Notes: a model not told the origin generated them from the sequence alone. A stretch of 32,966 nucleotides of DNA from Candidatus Fermentibacterota bacterium (GCA_030620115.1 JAUXFG010000032.1:1-32966); one strand, 5' to 3'. Shown: positions 14,691 through 23,793, counted from the first letter of the stretch. Translations and numbers: made by a program.

Positions 14691-17600
14691 TCAGCCCAAT
14701 AAATGCTCCTTTAGCATCCCCTCACCCATCGCTTCCCTCGCGAGCTCGCAGAGTCTGGAGTGATGCGTGAAGAATAACACCTGGGTCCTCCGGGAAACCT
14801 CACCAAGAAGCTCCAGAGCCGCTTGGGCTCGTTGATCGTCGAAGTTCACCAGCGCGTCATCTATGATCAGGGGTACCGGCTCGTTCCGGGCCGCGTGCTG
14901 CTCGATGCTGGCTAACCTCAGCGACAGGTGTAGCTGGTCCCGGGTTCCATCGCTCAACCCCTGAATCAGTACGTTTCCGCCATTCCTGCGTACGCATACG
15001 AGCACAAGCTCGTCCCCGGCGCCAAAATCAGTGGTGAGGCGTTCGAACTCGCCCAGGGTCACTCGAGAAAACATCTCTCCCGCCCGCTCCAAAATGGGGC
15101 CCTGATTCTCCTCGCGGTACCGGTCAATCTCCCAGGCGAGGAGACGAGCCGCCATCTGATGTATTACGTATTCCTCGACGTTCTCCGTGACCGCAGCTAA
15201 CGCTTGCGCAGCCTCCACCGCAGCTTCCGCGGCGTCTCCCCGGCCATCCATGCTGCACTGCTCGCCCTGGAGTCTCCCGACTTCCTCTCGAAATCCCTTC
15301 AATATGTCTGAAATTTCCTCGCTGCACCTTAGCGCCTCCTCCAATTGGCCAGGAAGAGCATCGGGATCAATGGCTCTTACTTGCTCCAACAACTCGTGCA
15401 GCGAAATGCCTTCACTTCGGAGATGCTCCTCAAGATCCGCGAGCTTGCCTCTTTTGTCTCGTTGATCTTTCCAGCATCGCTCCGTGGCTTCGAGTTCCTC
15501 GAGAGTATCGCACCTCGCCTTAGCCATGAGCTCATCAAGCGTGTCCCCGGCCATCCTTCGACTATTCTGAAGCTCCTCCAACTTGACAGCAATCTCATCA
15601 AGGCGTTCCTCGATACCCTCGCGTTTCTTCAGGGCCTGAGATCCCTTCTGAAATTCCTCGATGAGCCTTTCCGCAGCCTCCGCGGGCTCCAGCCTTTCGA
15701 GGTCAGGAGCACACTCATGTGCAAGAGCCGCCACCTCAGTGGCGAAGCCTTTCGCATCCTCTTCAATCTGACGAATCCGAACCTCGAGGCTCCGCATCTG
15801 CGCTGCCTTCTCGAAAAGCCGCTCAAGAGTGCTCAAGACTGCCTCCGCCTGGTCCGGAGAGGCCAAGGCATCCAAGCCGAGAGGCGAAACCGCTTCTTTC
15901 CATTCCGAACGCCACTGCTCAAAAGCAGCCTGTCGGCTCTCTGCCTCGGCAATAAACTTCTTCCTGGTCTTCACCTCTCGCGCAATCTCACGCACAAGCT
16001 GGCGCCTCTCTTGCTCGGTCTTCTCAGCCGCCTCAACACCGTCCTCCGCTCTGTCGAGCAGATCGCCAAGGCCTTCATCTTCCGAGAGACCTCGTTCCCC
16101 AACTTCCACAAGGCATCTGCCCGTCTTGAGACGCCAGCGCTCTATTTCCGTTGATTGCTGCTCCAAGTCAGATCTGGCTTGTCGGAGCTGGTCCATAACG
16201 TCCGCGAGCCTATGGTGCCGGTCAAGCCATGCTTTCATCTCCAGAGGCGGCAGAGGAGCTATACCGGCGAGCTGCCAAGCCTTCTGCCACTCCTCACCCA
16301 AGTCCTTGACTTGCGCTTCGATACTGGTCAGCCCCTTCTCGACATCGGCCACGTCGTTCTCGTATCGCTCCTGGCGTGAGACAAGCGAAACATGTTCTGC
16401 GACTCTATCCGCCTCAGTGCGAAGCGTGTCGGCATAGTCGTCCGCGCTCTGGACGAGTCCCTCGTACTCCACAGCCAGATCCTCTGCAGCAGCGTGCCCC
16501 AGTGGTTCCAGGTTGGCCAAGGAAGTGCGGATGCTTGCCCACGCGGCGTCGCGTTCGACACGAATGGCCAGGAGAGCCTCCTCCGTTGGAATCTCTCCAC
16601 GGGCCTCCATACCGGCGAGAGCTTCCGAGATCTTTTCGAGCTCTTTGACAATGCGCGATCTCTCAAGCTCCTTCGTCTCTCTGGCCTTCTCAAGCTTCGC
16701 GAAGTTCTCTCTGAACCGATCGCACGTCTCCTCCGACGGCAACGGAAGGCGCTGGACATCGTCCAGAGACCCTTGCCATAGCGTGAGAGCTGAGAGATGC
16801 TTCTGGGCATCATCCTCCATTCTGACTAAAAGTCTCTCGCTTCGTGCCAACTCCTTCTCCAGATCGCCGAGCTTACGGATCTGGGCGAGAAGGCCCTTCA
16901 ATCTCGCTACAGCCTGCGGCTCACATGGCTCCGGGAGGCCATCTATCTTTTTCTGGATGTCTTCCCGCACCCCCTCGGTCTCGCGGAGACCCTTTTTCGC
17001 CTGTTCCAAGGGCACAATCAGGCCTGAGTACTGTTGGCCGAGGTCGCGAACACGAGTACGGGCTGCAATGTGTACGCGGAGGCCGTCCACTTGATCCAGC
17101 GATTCCGACCGGCCGAGCTCACGCAACAAGTCCTCGGCTTCCACTTTCGCTGCCTCGGCCGAAGACCTGAGTCCGGGCAAATCCAGCATCGCCTTCTTGT
17201 GAGCGCCCAATTGATCACCGAGAGGTCTGATCGACGTCTCTCTGGCCAGCAGTTCCTCTGGGACCTCCAGTGCATTCCCGCGTTTCTCCAACTCGGTTCT
17301 TGAGTCGTTGAGCTTTTTCTGATCAGTCTCGGCTTGATGAAGCGCGCGCTGGGCGTTCGATCGCAGCTCCGTGACGTCATCCGGGAGATCCGGCACTTCG
17401 CCGAGCTCCTCCAACTCGGCCACAAGCGCATCGTACCTGATAACCTGCGGGAGGACCCGGCCTATCCTCTCAAGGCGATTCATCTCTGTGAGTGCCGCCC
17501 GATTCTTCTCCTCGAAATCCTCGACCTCCTTCTTCTTCTCTTGCAGTTTGTTCTCGAGTTCCTCCCAGGCTCTCGGCTTCACCGATCTTTCCCTGATCAG

Positions 17601-18182
17601 TTTTTTGGCGTCGGCAAACGCTCTCAGTGCCTGGTTGAGTGTAGGATTGCTCGCCCTGGGCTTAAAAATCTCATCCGAACGGTCGTGAAGGGCCTTGCGA
17701 AGCGTGTGAATACCCCGAATACCGGCTCCCGCACTGAAAAGCGCCTCGCCTATCTCTCCTCCGCCCTTGAGCAGCTCTTCTCCTCCTTGCACAAGCCCGT
17801 CGTGGTTCAACCCGAACAGCATTTCGTACAACGGCCTGGAAAGCCCGCCCATCAAGGAAGAGAGCAGGGCTTCGTCCAATGGCGTCCCATCGGGGTCGAG
17901 AAGGGTGGTCTTCCGGCCCTTGCGTCGAATGATCTCCAACTCTCTGCCGTCTTCCATTCTCAGACCAGCCCCGATCCGGAGCTCTGCCATATCATGAAGG
18001 TGGGCGTCGACCGTTCTCTCCGGGATTCCGAAGAGGAGCCCTAACACCGCGCGCCGGGCTGTGCTCTTGCCGGCCTCGTTGGGGCCGAAGATGAGTTGAA
18101 AGTTTTCCCCGGGAGGGCAGAAATCGAGCTCCTTGTCAGTGAAATGACCGAAGCGTTTAAGCTTCAGACTGAGCAGCCTCAT
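14691..18182 (-). CDS. YhaN/SbcC-like SMC-type ATPase
   Basis: This 1163-residue protein has SbcC/Rad50 architecture. The N-terminal Walker A is FGPNEAGKST (32-41), with RFGHF before it and the YhaN-like GLLFGIPERTVDAHLHD, RRKGRKTTLLDPDG and MLFGLNHDGLVQGGEELL segments. About 800 residues of coiled coil rich in Glu, Arg and Leu follow. The C-terminal half has the ABC-type signature GLSDGTRDQLHLSLRLASIE, Walker B VPLIIDDALVNFDDQRA and the switch FFTHH. It is longer than Bacillus YhaN (about 960 aa). No zinc-hook CxxC is evident mid-coil, as in YhaN. With the nuclease partner it should process DNA ends. Its start overlaps the end of the nuclease gene by 4 bp, so the two are co-translated. Confidence 0.88.
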   Translation of the reverse strand: MRLLSLKLKRFGHFTDKELDFCPPGENFQLIFGPNEAGKSTARRAVLGLLFGIPERTVDAHLHDMAELRIGAGLRMEDGRELEIIRRKGRKTTLLDPDGTPLDEALLSSLMGGLSRPLYEMLFGLNHDGLVQGGEELLKGGGEIGEALFSAGAGIRGIHTLRKALHDRSDEIFKPRASNPTLNQALRAFADAKKLIRERSVKPRAWEELENKLQEKKKEVEDFEEKNRAALTEMNRLERIGRVLPQVIRYDALVAELEELGEVPDLPDDVTELRSNAQRALHQAETDQKKLNDSRTELEKRGNALEVPEELLARETSIRPLGDQLGAHKKAMLDLPGLRSSAEAAKVEAEDLLRELGRSESLDQVDGLRVHIAARTRVRDLGQQYSGLIVPLEQAKKGLRETEGVREDIQKKIDGLPEPCEPQAVARLKGLLAQIRKLGDLEKELARSERLLVRMEDDAQKHLSALTLWQGSLDDVQRLPLPSEETCDRFRENFAKLEKARETKELERSRIVKELEKISEALAGMEARGEIPTEEALLAIRVERDAAWASIRTSLANLEPLGHAAAEDLAVEYEGLVQSADDYADTLRTEADRVAEHVSLVSRQERYENDVADVEKGLTSIEAQVKDLGEEWQKAWQLAGIAPLPPLEMKAWLDRHHRLADVMDQLRQARSDLEQQSTEIERWRLKTGRCLVEVGERGLSEDEGLGDLLDRAEDGVEAAEKTEQERRQLVREIAREVKTRKKFIAEAESRQAAFEQWRSEWKEAVSPLGLDALASPDQAEAVLSTLERLFEKAAQMRSLEVRIRQIEEDAKGFATEVAALAHECAPDLERLEPAEAAERLIEEFQKGSQALKKREGIEERLDEIAVKLEELQNSRRMAGDTLDELMAKARCDTLEELEATERCWKDQRDKRGKLADLEEHLRSEGISLHELLEQVRAIDPDALPGQLEEALRCSEEISDILKGFREEVGRLQGEQCSMDGRGDAAEAAVEAAQALAAVTENVEEYVIHQMAARLLAWEIDRYREENQGPILERAGEMFSRVTLGEFERLTTDFGAGDELVLVCVRRNGGNVLIQGLSDGTRDQLHLSLRLASIEQHAARNEPVPLIIDDALVNFDDQRAQAALELLGEVSRRTQVLFFTHHSRLCELAREAMGEGMLKEHLLG

Positions 18183-19441
18183 CTTGTTTCCTCAACATCA
18201 AGAAAGCGGGCAATAAGGAGCTGCTCCACGCGGTCGGCCAGCCCGGCCAAGGATGCGGCGTCACCGAGATCGATGGCATCCTCGAGTTCACCGTACTCGT
18301 GCGGGAGCTTGTCTTTCATAATGGAGAGATCTTTGACCAAATCATCCAGCAGGCTTGCTCTGCCGCCGCGGATTTCTTCGATGAGCCTGAGTGTGGCGCC
18401 GATTGGGTCGTCACGCTTCCGGGCGGCGTTGAGATCGAGAGGCATTCTCGTATTGATCCTGACCTTCTCAATCCAGAGGTCACCCAAGTCAAGAGATGCG
18501 GCCCTGATCTCCTCCACCCAGCGCTTGTGGCTCTCAGAGAGGGGCTTGTGGGCTATAGTATCACCGGTCAGGATGACTCGAGCCGCCACGGTGCGACCGG
18601 CGTGCTGCCCAACCTCCTTCTCCAGCGCCCGTCTGACCAGATCGACCGCACTGTCGGCGGTAGTCACATCTGAAACATCAACCGTGATCAAAGACCAGCG
18701 AACCACATCAAGATCCCGGTGCTCAACGCGAGAAACCGAGCCGTCCTCCACCGTCACCAGCGAAGCGCCCTTTGGTCCGGCCTCTCTCACATGACGCCCC
18801 TGCATGTTGCCTGGGAAGACTATCCAGGGATCTTCCGAGAGCACTTCCCTTGCATGAACGTGACCCAACGCCCAATAGTCGTAGCCCTTGGAGCGAAGAC
18901 CATCAAGGGTGCAAGGAGCATAAGGTTCGTGCCCGGAACGGCCGTCTGCACTGGTATGGAGGAGGCCGATGTTGAATATACCTGCCATGGCATCAGGGTA
19001 CGCAACGGAGAGATCCTCGGTAACCTCCCTGGCTGGAAAGCCCTGGCCATGGAGAGCAATATCCAGGCGATCGACGAGTATGGTCTCTGGCCGCTCGGTC
19101 GACAGGAAAGTCACGTTGTCAGGCATACGAAGGCTCTTGGTAATGACACTCGCAGCGTCGTGGTTGCCGGCCACGACATATACACCAACCTCAGCCTCCC
19201 TCAGCCTCGCCATCTGTCTTGCCAGAAAGAGGCCGGTGTTATAGTCCTTCCAGTCCCCATCATAGAGATCACCTGCAATAAGGACGAAATCCACATGTTC
19301 TTCCACCGCCAATCCTACGAGATTCTCGAGGGAACGTCGGGTTGCCCCGCGGATCTCGTCCACCGGCGCGCCGTCATAGCGCTCAAGACCAACGAGAGGG
19401 CTGTCGAGGTGAACATCAGCGGCATGGATGAACTTGATCAT
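18179..19441 (-). CDS. YhaO/SbcD-like metallophosphoesterase nuclease
   Basis: This 420-residue protein has the Mre11/SbcD calcineurin-like nuclease motifs in order: FIHAADVHLDSP (Asp9, His11), LIAGDLYDGDW, VVAGNHDAAS, and the later GLLHTS and ALGHVHAREVL. It continues into a C-terminal domain (about 270-420) with LVRRALEKEVG and IGATLRLIEEI, as in YhaO/DNA repair exonucleases (about 410 aa in Bacillus). It requires two metal ions and acts with the YhaN-like ATPase encoded immediately downstream. No promoter was assigned. The upstream spacer begins with an R1 repeat at 19468. Confidence 0.9.
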   Translation of the reverse strand: MIKFIHAADVHLDSPLVGLERYDGAPVDEIRGATRRSLENLVGLAVEEHVDFVLIAGDLYDGDWKDYNTGLFLARQMARLREAEVGVYVVAGNHDAASVITKSLRMPDNVTFLSTERPETILVDRLDIALHGQGFPAREVTEDLSVAYPDAMAGIFNIGLLHTSADGRSGHEPYAPCTLDGLRSKGYDYWALGHVHAREVLSEDPWIVFPGNMQGRHVREAGPKGASLVTVEDGSVSRVEHRDLDVVRWSLITVDVSDVTTADSAVDLVRRALEKEVGQHAGRTVAARVILTGDTIAHKPLSESHKRWVEEIRAASLDLGDLWIEKVRINTRMPLDLNAARKRDDPIGATLRLIEEIRGGRASLLDDLVKDLSIMKDKLPHEYGELEDAIDLGDAASLAGLADRVEQLLIARFLDVEETR

Positions 19442-19467
19442 TCTCTTCCTTCCATCCGAACAACTCT

Positions 19468-19556
19468 TGACCCGAACTTCTCACCAACTGCCGGCTGTAA
19501 TCCCGCGTCGGCCGCGGGACGGTTTCGCTTCGAAACCCGGTGAGAAGTCCGGGTCA
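19468..19556. repeat. R1 repeat, minimal 89-bp copy
   Basis: The inverted ends are TGACCCGAACTTCTCACC (19468-19485) and GGTGAGAAGTCCGGGTCA (19539-19556), 17 of 18 paired. The core contains a GC-rich hairpin CCCGCGTCGGCCGCGGG. It is the shortest complete copy in the window and best shows the element's bounds. Confidence 0.8.
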
Positions 19557-19689
19557 GCCATGAGTTCTGCACGTCCCATTGTAGCACGTCCATGTGGTAC
19601 CTGCAAGCAGTTGCCTAACCCAAACTTCCCCTTCCTCGTCTCATCAACCTCGTCGGGAGCCTCGGCGTTTTTCCCAGATCTCCATAACT

Positions 19690-19960
19690 TCTCAATAATC
19701 CCATGCATCCAACCCCCTCCCCTTTTGTACTGTATGATGGAGGGCCGTCCGACCGCCGGCGGATCGCGTCCGCGGTGTGTGGCATAGCCAGCCACAACTC
19801 TCATCCCCATCATCCTCGGAATCGGGATCGGAATCGCCATCGGAATCGAAATCAGCCACACCGTAGCTCTCGCCTTCATCAAACATCCAGATTCTCGCGA
19901 CTGAGGGCCACGTGATCACACCTCAATTCGATGCCGATTCCGTTGAAGGATGAGGACATT
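19690..19960. repeat. R2 repeat copy 2, uninterrupted
   Basis: From CTTCTCAATAATCCCATGC through TATGATGGAGGGCCGTCC and the GATCGGAATCGCCATCGG hexamer run to CCACACC-GTAG-CTCTCGCC and CGTGATCACACC. It carries the R2 sequence without the R1 insertion found in copy 1. Weaker sequence at 19600-19689 (CAGTTGCCTAACCC) also precedes copy 3. No gene is present. Confidence 0.8.
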
Positions 19961-20040
19961 GGCGGTCATAATCATTCTCTCCGGTATGCCCCCCGAAGGG
20001 GCGTGACATACCAGCCCAGGGCAAGCCCGATAGGGCATAT

Positions 20041-20218
20041 CCCGGACTTCTCACCGACTTTCGCCGCGAAACGGCGAAGATGGTTGTGGCTGCGAGGCTT
20101 GCGACCGAGGACCCCGCAGGCGTATCCCCTGCGATACGCCGAGGAGTCCGACGGAGCATAACGAAGCAGGCGCTTCCAGATGCGGCGTTGCAGCAGATAG
20201 TTGGTGAGAAGTTCGGGG
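20041..20218. repeat. R1 repeat, ~180-bp copy
   Basis: The ends are CCCGGACTTCTCACCGAC on the left and GTTGGTGAGAAGTTCGGGG on the right. Inside is GCTTGCGACCGAGGACCCCG, then the hairpin GGCGTATC-CCCTGC-GATACGCC, then CGACGGAGCATAACGAAGC. This order is shared with the copies at 2257, 11515 and 27197. Confidence 0.8.
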
Positions 20219-20360
20219 TGACCCTGGGGCACGGAGACAAAATGCCCTCAGCCCTGACAGGGCGAGACATGGAAAGGACAATAGGATGGCCCAGTCGTTG
20301 TTGGGGGAGTTCCTTGAGCTCCTTCAGGAACACCGGGTTGAATACGATACTCGTCTTCGC

Positions 20361-20493
20361 TAACCCGAATTTCTCACCGGCTTTCGAAGCCTGTGCTGAG
20401 CGTTAGCGGAATATCTGGAAGCCGACGAAGCGTAACGAAGTCCCATGTCGGACGCGGGACCGCAGCCGAGAGTTGGTGAGAAATCCGGGTCAA
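20361..20493. repeat. R1 repeat, ~130-bp copy upstream of the glycosidase-like gene
   Basis: It begins TAACCCGAATTTCTCACCGG and ends GTTGGTGAGAAATCCGGGTC. The middle (CTGTGCTGAGCG, GAAGCCGACGAAGCGTAACG) is a variant shared with 27410-27440. The spacer from 20494 to the start codon at 20578 is AT-rich and may carry the gene's promoter, but no hexamer pair is convincing. Confidence 0.75.
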
Positions 20494-20577
20494 CTCTGGA
20501 ACAATAGAATAATCTGTCATTGATTAAACCATGCAGTCAAGAAATTGTCTAACTCGTAAATCAATCAAGGAATACTC

Positions 20578-22305
20578 ATGCAAGAATCAAAACGAAATCT
20601 AACCGTCCTGATTTTCGGGATATTCTCATTTGCCGAAGCAATCTTGCCGACAAAGGCTTCTGCACAGAATTATGAAGATTCACCATTTGGATTCCATCCG
20701 GCTAATGTTGCCCTTCAGGGGTATCCAAATAATGGATTTACAGACGCTCAGTATATCGGGGTAAAATGGCACCGCCCCAGTGTATACGCATTTTGGTTTA
20801 TCGTGCAACCCGATTTAGCGGACACTACACTTGATTTCCTCATGTATGATCGAATATACGGCAGCGTACCGGAAGATATACATATCCTTGCCAATATCGC
20901 TCCCCAGGGTCGCAATGATGAAGGTTACTGCCTGCCGGGCACATGGATCCCCATCGACACATTACAATACACCCGGTTCGTGGAAGCGGCTGTGGAGAGA
21001 TACGATGGCGACGGCATTGATGATATGCCAGGCCTGACCAATCCTATCAAATACTGGCAGATGGGAAACGAACCACATGATAATTTGGTATCGGATTTCG
21101 CCACATTACAGCGGATTACATATCGGGCAATCAAAGATGCCGATTCCACCTCAATGGTTCTGATTGGAGGGGTTTCCGGTTTTCCGGATAACTACATATC
21201 AAGATTCGAGAATATTTATGCACCAATTCTCACTGAGCTGGCGGGGGATTATATAGATATATTTGATTTCCACTGGTACGGTACAGCAACCGGTGAGTAC
21301 CGCCTGAGGGACTCAGTCAGTGGTGAAGATGTTCTGGAACACATCCGTGCCACACTCACGGCCAACGGATTTCCGGCAGACCTGCCCCTCTGGATAACTG
21401 AAATGGGCAGCTACAGTGGTGACCCGGTAGGTCCTCAATTTCCATATCAAACCGAAGAGCAACAGGCAGGTGATTACCTTAAACGGTTCGTCTATCCGCT
21501 CTCGCGAGGTATTGAAAAGATATTCCCAGCCTTTGGTCTTGTGGAGGGATTCAAATACGATGGCGGCTATTTTGATTTCACAGGACTTATCTACGATGGC
21601 TGGGGATCTTACGATATGGGGATAGGAGTAAAAAAGCTGGCTTACTTCTCTCATAAAAAAATGACCGAAAAACTGGAAGGCAGCGACTGGGAAAATGTCC
21701 AGACCATCAATACCGGAGTTGAGAATATTTACTGCTACCGTTTTCTGAAAGACGATACCGGTATTCATGTGGCATGGTATGATTACTTCGATAATCCAGG
21801 ATACATACAAGGCGATACAATTGAATTCATTCTGAATGATATCAACAGCGAACGGGTCATTGTTACCGATGCCGTGCCTTACGATATTCTATACTCGGCC
21901 TTTTGCACTGATACACTGTCTGTTACAGGCGGTTCTGTTCAGATCCCCCTGAGCGAAAATCCCGTATTCATTGAGACGCTGTCCGCTACTTCAATAGAAG
22001 ATGAAACAATCGGGACTACACCTGCCGGTGTTCGATTGTATCAGAACTATCCCAGTCCTTTCAATCCCGTGACCACAATTTCATTCTCCACAGAGAGCAC
22101 AGACAACACAGAGCTGGTGATCTACAACATCAGCGGGCAGATAGTGAAAATCCTTGTGGCTTCAGTGCTTTCCGAGGGAGAGCATAGTGTTGTATGGGAC
22201 GGAACCGATGAGAACAACCAGCCTGCAGGTTCAGGTGTGTATTTCTGTCAGCTGAGAGTAGGGAACGGTCCTTCCGCGACCAGCCGAATGGTGCTCTTGA
22301 AGTAG
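20578..22305 (+). CDS. Secreted clan GH-A-like glycosidase with Por/FlgD-type tail
   Basis: This 575-residue exported protein has a signal sequence of about 30 residues ending KASA. The body (35-420) reads as a (beta/alpha)8 barrel. KYWQMGNEPHDN holds Glu165, the expected acid/base after Asn, and LPLWITEMGSYSG holds Glu275 at a strand end, the expected nucleophile. FDFHWYG lies between them. These features suit clan GH-A families such as GH39 or GH5-like, but the family and substrate cannot be fixed. The tail is of the Bacteroidetes/Ignavibacteria style: GVRLYQNYPSPFNPVTTISF, WDGTDENNQPAGSGVYFCQLRVG and MVLLK. The gene is visibly more AT-rich than its neighbours and lies between repeats, which suggests acquisition from another lineage. 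A weak AAGGA precedes ATG 20578. Confidence 0.75.
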   Translation: MQESKRNLTVLIFGIFSFAEAILPTKASAQNYEDSPFGFHPANVALQGYPNNGFTDAQYIGVKWHRPSVYAFWFIVQPDLADTTLDFLMYDRIYGSVPEDIHILANIAPQGRNDEGYCLPGTWIPIDTLQYTRFVEAAVERYDGDGIDDMPGLTNPIKYWQMGNEPHDNLVSDFATLQRITYRAIKDADSTSMVLIGGVSGFPDNYISRFENIYAPILTELAGDYIDIFDFHWYGTATGEYRLRDSVSGEDVLEHIRATLTANGFPADLPLWITEMGSYSGDPVGPQFPYQTEEQQAGDYLKRFVYPLSRGIEKIFPAFGLVEGFKYDGGYFDFTGLIYDGWGSYDMGIGVKKLAYFSHKKMTEKLEGSDWENVQTINTGVENIYCYRFLKDDTGIHVAWYDYFDNPGYIQGDTIEFILNDINSERVIVTDAVPYDILYSAFCTDTLSVTGGSVQIPLSENPVFIETLSATSIEDETIGTTPAGVRLYQNYPSPFNPVTTISFSTESTDNTELVIYNISGQIVKILVASVLSEGEHSVVWDGTDENNQPAGSGVYFCQLRVGNGPSATSRMVLLK

Positions 22306-22385
22306 CATCAGGAGATTCATATGCCCAATCGAATTGGCCCGGACTGCTAACCAATCCCGCGTCCGCCGCGGGACTTCGTCTCGAA

Positions 22386-23117
22386 GTCGCGGTAGGGATG
22401 CCGGTTGCCCGGCACCCCCCGCACAGATCCGTACGTGAGGAACTACCTCATACGGCTCCTGCCTCGGGTCAAACGCGCAACCGCACCGACGAAGATGGAT
22501 ACGTGATATGGACATTCAATCACGCACCCAATCTCTGCCGGGTCGCTTGCCGTATGCACGCCAACGCTTGTTTCAGACTTTCCCGGCCCAGTGTCCGGAG
22601 TCTGCTTTGTTCGCACGCCTTCCCCTTGGCCAGCCTCCTTCTCTCCACCCTCTCCGCCGGTTGAGCCGCAGCTCGTCCTTTGTTCGAGGGCTTCCTCGAT
22701 ACTATGAGGCTGTCCGACTCCCTGCTTCCGTGCATCACAGCCGTACCTCCTTGGAGTTCACTGTGCGGACCCCGGCACAATCTTCCGGGGCCAGTTGCAG
22801 GGTCTCCCGATTCCCGTGTAGGTTGCTTCCGCGCATGCGAGGGGTCTCTGACCCCGCCAGGCCATCGCACTCCTTGCCATCTCGGCGTGCGATGTATTGC
22901 CTTCCCAATACGAAGAGACGGTCGGCACCTGAAACGCGAGTTCTGATTTCGGGGCTCAATACCGTGCCTGCGCGTACCCCTACTAACGCTTCAGCCGCGG
23001 TGTTACCACCGCCGCCGCATAGCTCGGGGCCGTTGTGGTTGGCTAAACCCTCAACGTTGGACTCTTTCATTCCTTGCTACCTACCGGTTTTCATCGGCGC
23101 TTTCCTTCGTCTCGAAC
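22386..23117 (-). mobile_element. Group II intron, ORF-truncated and degenerate
   Basis: Read on the minus strand, the 3' part contains domain V: GAGCCGTATGAGG at 22458-22446, a small loop, then CCTCACGTACGGATC ending at 22426. A domain VI hairpin follows (GGTGCCGGGCAACCGGC), with the end CCCTACCGCGAC at 22386. The 5' part has GAAAGCGCCGATGAAAACCG and AAGGAATGAAAGAGTCCAAC, then GTTTAGCCAACC, typical of domain I of bacterial introns. The likely 5' end is near 23117 (GTTCG, versus consensus GTGYG). The maturase is reduced to its N-terminus (22520-22735). Domain V has GGATC instead of the usual GGTTC, so the pair with the catalytic AGC triad is altered and splicing is doubtful. TTCGAGACGAAG occurs at both boundaries. 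Confidence 0.75.
22520..22735 (-). pseudogene. Truncated N-terminus of group II intron reverse transcriptase/maturase
   Basis: From ATG 22735, preceded by AAGGAGG, 71 codons read MHGSRESDSLIVSRKPSNKG, ERRRLAKGKACEQSR and LRTLGRESLKQALACIRQA. This matches what I recall as the usual first segment of intron-encoded reverse transcriptases (SDSLIVPxKxxNK, ...LARIRQAA). It then stops at 22520, and only about 60 bases lie between it and domain V. The fingers, palm, X and endonuclease domains, about 350 or more residues, are missing. The intron cannot supply its own maturase. Confidence 0.7.
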
Positions 23118-23235
23118 TTTGCTTGCCACGCCGAAGTCATCCGGCGAAGGCGGGTCTCGAACTTCTTCGATTCGAACCAAAATCCCCTCCTCGAACGATC
23201 CCGCCCCAGCCGATGATACACTGCATTGACACTGG

Positions 23236-23271
23236 AACTGATTAAGTTCCTGCGCAGGAACTTAATCAGTT
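23236..23271. repeat. Perfect 36-bp palindrome
   Basis: The sequence reads AACTGATTAAGTTCCTGC followed directly by its exact complement. The central 24 bases are identical to the palindrome at 239-270, whereas the outer 6 bp per arm differ but still pair. The stretch 23118-23235 between the intron and this palindrome shows no gene. Confidence 0.8.
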
Positions 23272-23299
23272 TGAACGCTCGTATCGGAAGGAGCGCAAC

Positions 23300-23427
23300 G
23301 AAGTCCCGCGGCAGACGCGAGAACAAGCTCGCCACTCTGGCGCTCAAATTCGCCGTAGAATTGGTCTCCCCCCCGTAGGGACATCGGCCAGCTAGCGAAC
23401 CGGGCCCTTCGGAGGCGTTTCGCGGCT
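23300..23427. repeat. R3-like spacer repeat, diverged copy
   Basis: CTCTGGCGCTCAAATTCGCC and GGTCTCCCCCCCGTAGGGAC at 23334-23385 resemble the spacer at 12778-12830 and 31240-31285. The palindrome is not conserved (GGACATCGGCC). CGAAGTCCCGCGGCAGACG at 23299-23317 is R1-like. No gene is present. Confidence 0.45.
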
Positions 23428-23482
23428 ATGCCAAATGCAAGGCCTCGCGACGCCCGCGACTCTATGATGACGGCTTTATCAC

Positions 23483-23519
23483 TTGACAGCCAAGATATTG
23501 AATGCCATCATTATGCCAT
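23483..23519 (+). promoter_or_regulatory. vapBC2 promoter region with direct repeats
   Basis: TTGACA at 23483-23488 is a perfect -35 box; a -10 is less clear (CATCAT at 17 bp or CATTAT at 20 bp). Two direct copies of ATGCCAT at 23502-23508 and 23513-23519 are spaced 11 bp, one helical turn. This suits binding by two ribbon-helix-helix dimers such as VapB. Confidence 0.45.
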
Positions 23520-23544
23520 TGACTACATCATGGAGGTCATATCT

Positions 23545-23793
23545 ATGATTCGAACTCAGGTACAGCTCACCGAGGAACAGATTGCCTTGATCAAGCAGGT
23601 TGCCGCGGAGCGGAACATGTCCATGTCGGAAGTCATCCGACACGGCATGGACCGTTTTCTGCGTCAGAGCCTCACCATCGATCGAACTGAACGCGTGCGG
23701 CGCGCGCTCGAAGTGACGGGGAGGTTCCGATCCGGCAGAACAGATGTCTCTCAACGCCATGACGAATACCTCGCCGAGGCTTACGCGCCATGA
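23545..23793 (+). CDS. vapB: VapB-family ribbon-helix-helix antitoxin (module 2)
   Basis: This 82-residue protein starts at ATG 23545, with GGAGGT upstream; an in-frame start at 23428 would add a non-homologous leader. MIRTQVQLTEEQIALIKQVAAERNMSMSEVIRHGMDRFL is a ribbon-helix-helix DNA-binding domain. The tail (RVRRALEVTGRFRSGRTDVSQRHDEYLAEAYAP) should wrap the toxin. It overlaps the VapC start by 4 bp (ATGA). The MIRTQVQLT start and the -YLxEAY end match module 1, so the two antitoxins are related but diverged enough to limit cross-talk (inference). Confidence 0.9.
   Translation: MIRTQVQLTEEQIALIKQVAAERNMSMSEVIRHGMDRFLRQSLTIDRTERVRRALEVTGRFRSGRTDVSQRHDEYLAEAYAP

Noticed and set aside
14691-18182. 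Open frames on the plus strand opposite the YhaN-like gene (up to about 270 codons)
   Set aside because: They are shadows of a GC-rich coiled-coil gene; they lack ribosome-binding sites and recognisable motifs, and the minus-strand protein has full family motifs.
23150-23215. tRNA-like T-arm GGTTCGAATC near the intron
   Set aside because: Only the loop string is present; no flanking stems or other tRNA arms could be formed.
22508-23245. 245-codon plus-strand open frame across the intron
   Set aside because: It lies antisense to domain V and the truncated maturase, has a low-complexity Pro/Ser/Arg composition and no start signal.
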